This document shows, piece by piece, positions 1 through 5,722 of a DNA stretch of 8,676 nucleotides. Under the pieces are notes generated by a model that saw only the letters and a list, made by a program, of their open reading frames with translations, ran no database searches and was not told where the DNA came from. The stretch spans positions 1 through 8,676 of the forward strand of contig JAEZGP010000122.1 in assembly GCA_023437285.1 (NCBI GenBank), given 5' to 3'. Made by a program: the position numbers and the translations under genes. The stretch is from Actinomycetes bacterium (GTDB lineage Bacteria > Actinomycetota > Actinomycetes > Mycobacteriales > Micromonosporaceae). The stretch's first letter is position 1, and every line of letters begins with the position of its first letter.

Positions 1-423
1 CTGTGGCCGGACCCTGAGCCGCGTCAGCGGGAGTATTTGGACGCTATGGCGTGCCTGCTGACGGATGAGCGCGGCATTGCCGGCGACGAGGCCAAGCCCG
101 TGTGGGCGGCCATGCAGGAAGCCTCCGTGTCGAGCCTCGTGAAGGTGCAGTTCCTGGAGGTCATGGGGCCGCAGACCGCGGACAACGCGCGTACCTATGT
201 GGCGTCGCTGGCGGGCAGCAGGTGCGGCGCGGTGATCGCCGTGGGCAAGCCGCAGATTGACGCCGTGACGGCCGCCGCCAAGACCTATCCGAACGTGCGG
301 TTCGTAACCGTGGGTGGGGGTGCCGCGGCCGCGAACGTGACCGTCGTGGACGACGCTGACGCCGGTGTGCTGCGCGCCGAGATCATCAAACAGGTCACCG
401 CCCTGGTGCCGGCCGACTCCTGA
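1..423 (+). CDS. BMP/Med-like substrate-binding domain protein, 3' part of gene
   Basis: The frame is open from the first base to a TGA at 421-423, giving 140 visible residues, so the gene is treated as 5'-truncated by the window edge. A TTG at 37 is in frame but has no convincing ribosome-binding site at proper spacing. The visible part alternates beta strands and helices in a periplasmic-binding-protein pattern. An ACLLTDERGI strand is followed by a VWAAMQEAS helix, recalling the start of BMP/Med lipoproteins. A GPQTADNA loop, a CGAVIAVG strand, a VRFVTVGGG strand and an NVTVV segment follow. BMP-type proteins bind nucleosides or similar small ligands outside the cell for ABC import, but no transporter genes are next to this one, and the N-terminus that would show a lipobox or a fused domain is not visible. 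A sensor role or a non-transport binding protein is equally possible. The gene converges on sdhB, with a shared terminator between them. The family call is moderate and the ligand is unknown. Confidence 0.6.
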   Translation: MWPDPEPRQREYLDAMACLLTDERGIAGDEAKPVWAAMQEASVSSLVKVQFLEVMGPQTADNARTYVASLAGSRCGAVIAVGKPQIDAVTAAAKTYPNVRFVTVGGGAAAANVTVVDDADAGVLRAEIIKQVTALVPADS

Positions 424-438
424 AGGCCGAAAGACAAA

Positions 439-475
439 GATCGGCGCCCCGCACACGAGGTGCGGGACGCCGATC
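439..475. terminator. Bidirectional hairpin terminator between convergent genes
   Basis: Two 16-base arms (439-454 and 460-475) are complementary except for one mismatch, with a 5-base loop ACGAG. The plus-strand left flank is A-rich (AAAGACAAA) and the right flank carries GTTTGGTT, so each strand has a modest T-rich stretch after the stem. It lies 16 bases after the stop of the plus-strand gene and 10 bases after the stop of sdhB, which is where a shared terminator would be expected. The T tracts are short, as is common in high-GC actinobacteria. Confidence 0.82.
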
Positions 476-485
476 GTTTGGTTGG

Positions 486-1544
486 TCAGCCCTGGACGTC
501 CGGGGTGGCTCCCGTGCCGGGGTGCGGGACCTCGGCGGTGGGCGGGACGCCCTCCGGGTGGTTGTAGCGCAGCGACTTCGGGTCGATGGGGAACTCGACG
601 TCGTCGCCGAACGGGGAGGCTGCGCCGGCCCGGTCGAACGTGATCTCCGTGATCGGCATCCGGCCGTCCTCGCCGACGGCGGCCGCCATCGGCTGGGGCT
701 CGCCGGCGTGGTGGGTCCACGTCGGGGAGGAGTACGTCGCGGTGGTGGGCGGGGTGCCCTCACCTTCGGGACGGCGGAAGATCTTGCGGCCGAGGAACAC
801 GATCGGGTCGAAGCGGCGGTCGACGACGCGTTCCTTCATCGGGATGATCCCGTTGTCTGTGATCTTGATGTGCTCGGGGCAGACCTCGGTGCAGCACTTC
901 GTGATGTTGCAGAAGCCCAGGCCCTGCTCGTTCTGCGCGTACTCCTTGCGGTCGGTCCTCGTGTCGAGCGGGTGCATGTCCAGCTCGGCGGCCCGGATGA
1001 AGTACCGGGGGCCGGCGAAGGCCTCCTTGTTCTCCTCGTGGTCACGCACGACGTGGCAGGTGTTCTGGCAGAGGAAGCACTCGATGCACTTGCGGAACTC
1101 CTGCGAGCGCTCGACGTCGACCTGCTGCATCCGGTAGTCGCGGCCGGGGACGCCGGGCGGCGGGGCGAACGCCGGGGTCTCGCGCGCCTTCTCGTAGTTG
1201 AAGGACACGTCCGTGACCAGGTCGCGGATGACCGGGAAGGTGCGCAGCGGGGTGACCGTCACGACCTCGTCCGGCTCGAAGCTGGACATGCGGGTCATGC
1301 AGCCCAGGCGCGGCTTGCCGTTGATCTCCATGGAGCAGGAGCCACACTTGCCGGCCTTGCAGTTCCAGCGCACGGCAAGGTCGGGGGTCTGGGTGGCCTG
1401 CAGGCGGTGGATGATGTCGAGCACCACCTCGCCGTCGTTCACCTCGACCTCGAAGTCCTCCAGCGATCCGCCCGTGGCGTCGCCGCGCCACACCCGGAAC
1501 TTGCGTACGGTCCCGCGGGTGTTCGCCTTGGTGTGGGCGCCCAT
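486..1544 (-). CDS. sdhB: Succinate dehydrogenase iron-sulfur subunit SdhB with long C-terminal tail
   Basis: This subunit carries electrons from the flavoprotein to the membrane quinone site. The product is 352 residues. The ferredoxin-like domain holds the [2Fe-2S] cysteines C62, C67, C70 and C82 (NCKAGKCGSC then LGC). The C-terminal helical domain holds CIECFLCQNTC (C153, C156, C159, C163) and C212, C218 and C222 (CCTEVCP), which match the [4Fe-4S] and [3Fe-4S] ligand spacing of the family; C217 is an extra cysteine. The recognisable core ends near residue 259, about the full length of mycobacterial Sdh1 SdhB (roughly 250). A proline- and acid-rich tail of about 90 residues follows, with no motif I recognise. 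The ATG at 1544 was chosen because it shares one base with the sdhA stop (TGATG) and has GGAG five bases upstream; an in-frame GTG just before it is possible. The frame stays open far upstream inside sdhA, but that extension is low-complexity and not credible. It is the last gene of the operon. Confidence 0.95.
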   Translation of the reverse strand: MGAHTKANTRGTVRKFRVWRGDATGGSLEDFEVEVNDGEVVLDIIHRLQATQTPDLAVRWNCKAGKCGSCSMEINGKPRLGCMTRMSSFEPDEVVTVTPLRTFPVIRDLVTDVSFNYEKARETPAFAPPPGVPGRDYRMQQVDVERSQEFRKCIECFLCQNTCHVVRDHEENKEAFAGPRYFIRAAELDMHPLDTRTDRKEYAQNEQGLGFCNITKCCTEVCPEHIKITDNGIIPMKERVVDRRFDPIVFLGRKIFRRPEGEGTPPTTATYSSPTWTHHAGEPQPMAAAVGEDGRMPITEITFDRAGAASPFGDDVEFPIDPKSLRYNHPEGVPPTAEVPHPGTGATPDVQG

Positions 1545-3469
1545 CACTGCTCCGCCTTTCCGGTCACGGCGGCCTTGGCCGCGTCGAAGTCGCTCAGCTC
1601 GTCGTCGGTGAGGTACTTGCCCATCTCCGGACGCTCGAACAGGGTCAGCAGGTCGTCGCGCATGCGCGGCACCGGCTGGTGGGTGAGGTTCACCTCGTCG
1701 CCGTCGAGCGAGCAGACCAGGTTGATGCGGCGCCAGGCCGGGTCCATCTTCGGGAAGTCCTCGCGGGTATGACCGCCGCGCGACTCCTCGCGCTCCAGCG
1801 CCGCCTTGGCGGTGCACTCGGACACGACGAGCATGTTGCGCAGGTCCAGGGCCAGGTGCCAGCCCGGGTTGTACTTGCGGCCGCCGGTCGCCTTCACCGA
1901 CGCCACCCGCCCGCGCAGGTCGACCAGCTTCTTCTGGGCCTCCTCCAGCTCGTGCTTGCGCCGGATGATGCCGACCAGGTCCTGCATGACGGTCTGCAGG
2001 TCGTGCCAGACGTCGTACGGGTTCTCGCCGGACTCCCGCTCCAGGGGCGCGAGCGCCGTGGCGACGGCCGCGTCGATGTCGGCCGCGGTGACGCGGGGGC
2101 GCGCGGAGCCGAGCGAGGAACTGTACGACGCGGCGTACTCACCGGCTCTTTTGCCGAAGACCAGCAGGTCGGACAGCGAGTTGCCGCCGAGCCGGTTGGA
2201 GCCGTGCATGCCGCCGGAGACCTCGCCCGCGGCGAACAGGCCCTGAATGCTGCCGGCCGCCGCGCCGGTGTCCGGGTCGACCTCGATGCCGCCCATCACG
2301 TAGTGACAGGTCGGGCCGATCTCCATGGGCTCCTTGGTGATGTCGACGTCGGCCAGCTCCTTGAACTGGTGGTGCATCGACGGCAGGCGCTTGTGGATGA
2401 ACTCGGCGGAGCGGCGCGAGGCGATGTCGAGGTAGACGCCGCCGGCGGGGGTGCCGCGGCCGGCCTTGACCTCGGCGTTGATGGCGCGGGCCACCTCGTC
2501 GCGGGGGAGCAGCTCCGGGGGACGGCGGTTGTTGTCCGGGTCGGTGTACCAGCGGTCCGCCTCCTCCTCGGTCTCCGCGTACTGCGCGCGGAAGACGTCG
2601 GGGACGTAGTCGAACATGAACCGCTTGCCCTCGGAGTTCTTGAGGACGCCGCCGTCGCCGCGCACCGACTCGGTGACGAGGATGCCCTTCACCGACGGCG
2701 GCCAGACCATGCCGGTCGGGTGGAACTGCAGGAACTCCATGTTGATGAGCGTGGCGCCGGCGCGCAGCGCGAGGGCGTGGCCGTCACCGGTGTACTCCCA
2801 CGAGTTGGAGGTCACCTTGTACGACTTGCCGACGCCGCCCGTGGCGAGCACGATCGCGGGCGCCTCGAAGAGCACGAACTCGCCGGACTCGCGGTAGTAG
2901 CCGAAGGCGCCCGCGATGCGGCCGTCGTTGACGATCAGCTCGGTGATCGTGCACTCGGCGAAGACCCGGATGCGCGCGTCGTACTCGCCGTACTCGGCCT
3001 TGTCCTCCTGCTGCAACGAGACGATCTTCTGCTGCAGGGTGCGGATCAGCTCCAGGCCGGTACGGTCGCCGACGTGGGCCAGGCGCGGGTACTCGTGGCC
3101 GCCGAAGTTGCGCTGGGAGATCTTGCCGTCCTTCGTACGGTCGAACAGCGCGCCGTACGTCTCCAGCTCCCAGATGCGGTCCGCGGCCTCCTTGGCGTGC
3201 AGTTCGGCCATGCGGAAGTTGTTGAGGAACTTGCCGCCCCGCATGGTGTCGCGGAAGTGGACCATCCAGTTGTCGTTGCTGTTCACGTTGCCCATGGCGG
3301 CGGCCGCGCCGCCCTCGGCCATGACGGTGTGGGCCTTGCCGAACAGCGACTTGGAGATGATCGCGACCTTGCGGCCGGCCAGCCGGGCCTCGATGGCCGC
3401 GCGCAGGCCGGCGCCGCCGGCGCCGATCACCACCACGTCGAAGGAGTGCTTCTCAATCTGCTGTGTCAT
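1544..3469 (-). CDS. sdhA: Succinate dehydrogenase flavoprotein subunit SdhA
   Basis: This is the catalytic subunit that oxidises succinate to fumarate on the cytoplasmic face of the membrane; a fumarate reductase direction cannot be excluded by sequence. The product is 641 residues, matching the roughly 640 of the mycobacterial Sdh1 flavoprotein. The FAD-binding GAGGAG loop is at 16-21. H47 in HTVMAEGG aligns with the histidine that covalently binds FAD in this family. Active-site segments are all present: QFHPTG with H250, TESVRGDGG at 266-274, PRDEVARAI with R323, CHYVMGG with H389, and GSNRLGGNSL with R426. The C-terminal helical domain is complete. The start ATG at 3469 lies 16 bases after the sdhC stop, and a GAGGA overlapping that stop is the likely, somewhat distant, ribosome-binding site. 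It overlaps sdhB by one base, so the two are probably translationally coupled. Confidence 0.97.
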   Translation of the reverse strand: MTQQIEKHSFDVVVIGAGGAGLRAAIEARLAGRKVAIISKSLFGKAHTVMAEGGAAAAMGNVNSNDNWMVHFRDTMRGGKFLNNFRMAELHAKEAADRIWELETYGALFDRTKDGKISQRNFGGHEYPRLAHVGDRTGLELIRTLQQKIVSLQQEDKAEYGEYDARIRVFAECTITELIVNDGRIAGAFGYYRESGEFVLFEAPAIVLATGGVGKSYKVTSNSWEYTGDGHALALRAGATLINMEFLQFHPTGMVWPPSVKGILVTESVRGDGGVLKNSEGKRFMFDYVPDVFRAQYAETEEEADRWYTDPDNNRRPPELLPRDEVARAINAEVKAGRGTPAGGVYLDIASRRSAEFIHKRLPSMHHQFKELADVDITKEPMEIGPTCHYVMGGIEVDPDTGAAAGSIQGLFAAGEVSGGMHGSNRLGGNSLSDLLVFGKRAGEYAASYSSSLGSARPRVTAADIDAAVATALAPLERESGENPYDVWHDLQTVMQDLVGIIRRKHELEEAQKKLVDLRGRVASVKATGGRKYNPGWHLALDLRNMLVVSECTAKAALEREESRGGHTREDFPKMDPAWRRINLVCSLDGDEVNLTHQPVPRMRDDLLTLFERPEMGKYLTDDELSDFDAAKAAVTGKAEQ

Positions 3470-3485
3470 GTTGTCGGCCGCGTCC

Positions 3486-4298
3486 TCAGTTGATGAACCG
3501 CAGGTCGTTCCACCAGCCGGCGGAGACGCCCATCACGTAGAAGTCGGTGATCGCCAGCGTGGCCAGCGTGATCCAGGCGAGCTGCATGTGCTTGGCGTTG
3601 AGCCGCGAGACGAACGTCCACATGCGATAGCGCACCGGGTGCTTGGAGAAGTGCTTGAGCCGCCCGCCGATGATGTGCCGGCAGGAGTGGCACGAGACCG
3701 TGTACGCCCACAGCAGGATTACGTTGGCGACCAGCACGAGGTTGCCCAGGCCGAAGCCGAAGCCGTCCGTCCCGTGGAACGAGATGATGGCGTCCCAGGT
3801 GTTGAGCAGGGAGATCAGGACGGCGGCGTAGAACGCGTACCGGTGGGCGTTCTGGAAGATGAGCGGGAATCGCGTCTCTCCCGAGTAGCTCTTGTGCCCG
3901 TCGGGCACGGCGCACGCCGGCGGCGACATCCAGAAGCTGCGGTAGTAGGCCCGGCGGTAGTAGTAACAGGTGAGCCGGAACAGCAGCAGGAAGGGCAGGC
4001 TCAGCGCCGCGTACGGGATGAGCGGGCTGTCCGGCAGGAACCTGCCGAATCCGGCGGCGTTCGGGTCACACCCGTTGGAGATGCACGGGGAGTAGAACGG
4101 CGTCAGATAATGGAAGCCGGGCCCCTCCAGGAAGTACCACTTCTGCATGAAGACCCGGACGGTGGCGTAGGCCACCCAGGCCGTCAGGCCAATGACCGTG
4201 AGCAGGGGCGCTAGCCACCAGCGGTCGGTGCGCAACGTCCGCGCGCTGATCTGGGCGCGCGGCCTGGCCCCCACAGGGCGCGTTGCCGTCGTCGTCAT
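3486..4298 (-). CDS. sdhC: Succinate dehydrogenase membrane anchor SdhC, mycobacterial Sdh1 (type F-like) class
   Basis: This 270-residue membrane subunit should anchor SdhA/SdhB and pass electrons to quinone. About five hydrophobic segments are visible (near 28-50, 93-115, 152-175, 182-202 and 237-257). Length and gene order (anchor, flavoprotein, iron-sulfur) match the Sdh1 operon of mycobacteria (Rv0249c-Rv0247c), not the small separate SdhC and SdhD of E. coli. Cysteine and histidine residues are unusually numerous for an anchor: C72 and C77, C111 before a YYYRRAYYRSFW segment, C129 in SPPAC, H152, and the CHSCRH cluster at 203-208 at the end of the fourth span. From memory, the M. smegmatis Sdh1 structure has a membrane-embedded Rieske-type [2Fe-2S] cluster in place of heme; these residues are candidate ligands, but the exact assignment is inference. 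The ATG at 4298 is preceded by GGGAG at about 12 bases, within an A-rich leader. It is the first gene of the operon. Confidence 0.9.
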   Translation of the reverse strand: MTTTATRPVGARPRAQISARTLRTDRWWLAPLLTVIGLTAWVAYATVRVFMQKWYFLEGPGFHYLTPFYSPCISNGCDPNAAGFGRFLPDSPLIPYAALSLPFLLLFRLTCYYYRRAYYRSFWMSPPACAVPDGHKSYSGETRFPLIFQNAHRYAFYAAVLISLLNTWDAIISFHGTDGFGFGLGNLVLVANVILLWAYTVSCHSCRHIIGGRLKHFSKHPVRYRMWTFVSRLNAKHMQLAWITLATLAITDFYVMGVSAGWWNDLRFIN

Positions 4299-4450
4299 CT
4301 TTTAGTTTTCTCCCTGTGCGGGCGCCGCGGCCGCTTCAGCGACCGCCGGGCGGCTCACCAAGCACGGCGGCTTGCCATTCACGACAATGGCCGGCATGAC
4401 CACGTTTACGCACACGTTACGCCGGGTGAACCGGGCAACCTGCGCAGGGG

Positions 4451-4510
4451 AGTGTGGCGCGTGGCGGGGGGCTGGCGAAAGCCTTGGCGTCACACTGGGC
4501 ACAAAGTGTG
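4451..4510. repeat. Three alternating AGTGTG/CACACT half-sites able to form mutually exclusive hairpins
   Basis: AGTGTGGCGC (4451-4460) pairs with GCGTCACACT (4487-4496) over ten positions with one G-T wobble, enclosing a small GGCT/AGCC hairpin (4470-4483). The same CACACT (4491-4496) also pairs perfectly with AGTGTG at 4505-4510 across an 8-base loop. Either repeated operator half-sites or competing RNA hairpins would explain this. The arrangement is visible in the sequence; the function is inference. Confidence 0.5.
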
Positions 4511-4522
4511 CAGAACTTCACT
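4507..4522. promoter_or_regulatory. Candidate CRP/FNR-family operator
   Basis: TGTGCAGAACTTCACT matches 8 of the 10 fixed positions of the CRP consensus TGTGA-N6-TCACA. It lies 50 bases before the start of the NagD-like gene and about 210 bases upstream of the sdhC start. CRP-type regulators are common in actinobacteria and central-metabolism genes are plausible targets, but a single site of this quality can arise by chance. Confidence 0.3.
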
Positions 4523-4571
4523 CGCGTTGATGCCGGTCCGGCCCGCTCCGCTGGGCGGATAGGATCTCGGC

Positions 4572-5354
4572 GTGACCGAGCGCAAGCCGATTGAGTCCTG
4601 GTTGACCGATATGGACGGAGTGCTCGTCCACGAGGGCAGCCTGGTGCCGGGGGCCGACGAGTTCATCCGGCGGCTGCGCGACTCGGGCCGGCGTTTCCTC
4701 GTGCTCACCAACAACTCGATCTACACGCCCCGCGACCTGCGGGCCCGCCTGCGGTACTCCGGCATCGACCTGCCGGAGGAGGCCATCTGGACCTCGGCGC
4801 TGGCGACCGCCCGGTTCCTGAGCAACCAGCGGCCGGAGGGGTCGGCGTACGTCGTCGGCGAGGCGGGGCTCACCACCGCGCTGCATGACGCGGGCTACAC
4901 GCTCACCGACACCGACCCGGACTACGTGGTCCTCGGCGAGACGCGCACCTACTCCTTCGAGGCGATCACGAAGATGATTCGGCTGATCGTCGGGGGCGCC
5001 CGGTTCATCTGCACCAACCCCGACCCCATCGGCCCGTCGCTGGAGGGCGCGCTGCCCGCCGCCGGGTCGGTGGCCGCCCTGGTCACGAAGGCGACCGGCG
5101 TCGAGCCGTACTTCGTGGGCAAGCCGAACCCGGTGATGATGCGCGAGGGCCTCAACCGGATCGAGGCGCACTCCGAGTCGACCGCGATGATCGGCGACCG
5201 GATGGATACCGACATCCTGTGCGGCATCGAGGCGGGGCTGCAGACGTTCCTGGTGCTGACCGGGGTCATGAAGGCCGACGGCGTGGACCGTTACCCGTAC
5301 CGGCCGTCGAAGGTCGTCGCGTCGGTCGCCGACCTCATTTCCTATATCGACTGA
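4572..5354 (+). CDS. nagD: NagD-like HAD-IIA family phosphatase
   Basis: This is a complete 260-residue cytoplasmic phosphatase of the haloacid dehalogenase superfamily, subfamily IIA. Motif I is DMDGV with nucleophile D13 and acid/base D15. Motif II is TNNS (46-49). K184 in VGKPNP is the motif III lysine, and GDRMDTD (208-214) is motif IV with Mg-binding D209 and D214. Residues of roughly 75-180 form the C2-type cap. Several stretches follow the E. coli NagD pattern closely, including YVVGE, VLGETRTYSFE, ARFICTNPD, AHSESTAMIGD and the final RPSKVVASVADL. E. coli NagD hydrolyses nucleotide monophosphates such as UMP, but substrate range in this family varies, so the substrate here is unproven. 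The GTG start at 4572 has AGGAT eight bases upstream. There is no nag gene nearby; the gene stands alone, divergent from sdhC. Confidence 0.88.
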   Translation: MTERKPIESWLTDMDGVLVHEGSLVPGADEFIRRLRDSGRRFLVLTNNSIYTPRDLRARLRYSGIDLPEEAIWTSALATARFLSNQRPEGSAYVVGEAGLTTALHDAGYTLTDTDPDYVVLGETRTYSFEAITKMIRLIVGGARFICTNPDPIGPSLEGALPAAGSVAALVTKATGVEPYFVGKPNPVMMREGLNRIEAHSESTAMIGDRMDTDILCGIEAGLQTFLVLTGVMKADGVDRYPYRPSKVVASVADLISYID

Positions 5355-5509
5355 GCAACCTCATCCGGTTAATCGGTCATCTCGGGTAAAGGCCCCATTC
5401 GGGTGTAGGGCGCGCCAATATCTCCGCCGGGCGTCTGGTTTCCGGCTGCTCGTCGCCGTACCTTGCCCAGAAGGCTTTCTTCACCTAACCATGGCGCTCA
5501 GACCCTTAC

Positions 5510-5558
5510 CCGCAGGTAGGTACGCGTTTGCCTTCCGTCGTAAGGCCCCTACCTGCGG
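5510..5558 (+). promoter_or_regulatory. Nested inverted repeat, possible operator or leader hairpin
   Basis: CCGCAGGTAGG at 5510-5520 is perfectly complementary to CCTACCTGCGG at 5548-5558. Inside the 27-base loop, GCCTT (5530-5534) pairs with AAGGC (5542-5546) around a CCGTCGT loop. No T tract follows, so it is a poor intrinsic terminator. It could be a regulator-binding palindrome, or an mRNA structure if transcription starts upstream. The structure is seen directly; the role is not known. Confidence 0.45.
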
Positions 5559-5641
5559 CCGTTAGAGTGATCCGCTTTACATCGCGTTTACGCAGCTCAG
5601 CCGGCACGTGATCGAGCTGTTACCGGAACGATGCGTAGGAG

Positions 5642-5670
5642 TGTTTCCCAAAACGCGGTACGCCTATACC
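5642..5670 (+). promoter_or_regulatory. Weak candidate promoter for the permease operon
   Basis: TATACC at 5665-5670 resembles a -10 hexamer, with TGTTTC at 5642-5647 as a poor -35 at 17-base spacing. It would give a leader of roughly 45 bases before the ATG at 5723. The -10 overlaps the inverted repeat CGGTA...TACCG, which could act as an operator. The match is weak and no transcription data can be inferred. Confidence 0.25.
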
Positions 5671-5722
5671 GTCTCGGTAAGACGTGGGCTGTATGAGTCG
5701 GCGTCCGAAGGGAGCTGCACGG

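Larger units (their letters stand above)
4299..4571. other. Divergent intergenic region between sdhC and the NagD-like gene
   Basis: This 273-base gap must hold the promoters of both divergent units. I could not place a convincing -10/-35 pair for either. It contains a near-perfect tandem repeat, CACGTTTACGC at 4401-4411 and CACGTTACGC at 4413-4422. It also contains four related half-sites: AGTGTG at 4451 and 4505, CACACT at 4491 and TTCACT at 4517. The last two sites form a CRP-like palindrome. A 66-codon frame on the minus strand (4302-4502) ends three bases before sdhC but has no ribosome-binding site and no recognisable product. Confidence 0.7.
5355..5722. other. Non-coding region upstream of the peptide transporter operon
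   Basis: This 368-base stretch has no credible gene. Its left part (5355-5500) shows only weak short inverted repeats and no clear terminator for the NagD-like gene. The middle holds a nested hairpin (5510-5558). The right part holds a CGTTTACGC 9-mer (5585-5593) also present upstream of sdhC, three CGGTA/TACCG half-sites (5656-5679) and a TATACC candidate -10 box. The region is long for a simple promoter and may hold several operators or a structured leader. I recognise no known riboswitch class. Confidence 0.6.

Noticed and set aside
1545..1817. An N-terminal extension of SdhB by about 91 residues
   Set aside because: The added residues are Arg/Ala/Gly/Pro-rich, lie inside sdhA in another frame and resemble no SdhB. 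The ATG at 1544 has a good ribosome-binding site and a typical TGATG junction.
1679..3493. A 604-codon plus-strand open frame opposite sdhA
   Set aside because: It is the antisense shadow of a clear sdhA. Its product is a low-complexity Val/Leu/Arg/Gly/Asp mix with no domain, as expected from G/C-rich third positions.
2916..4214. A 432-codon plus-strand frame spanning the sdhA/sdhC junction
   Set aside because: It runs antisense to two well-supported genes and has no recognisable domain.
4491..4510. A Rex-type redox operator at CACACT...AGTGTG
   Set aside because: The arms do not match the TTGTGAA/TTCACAA pattern expected for Rex, and the spacing differs.
5684..5722. Upstream GTG (5684) or ATG (5693) starts for the permease
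   Set aside because: Neither has a ribosome-binding site, while the ATG at 5723 has AAGGGAG at good spacing.
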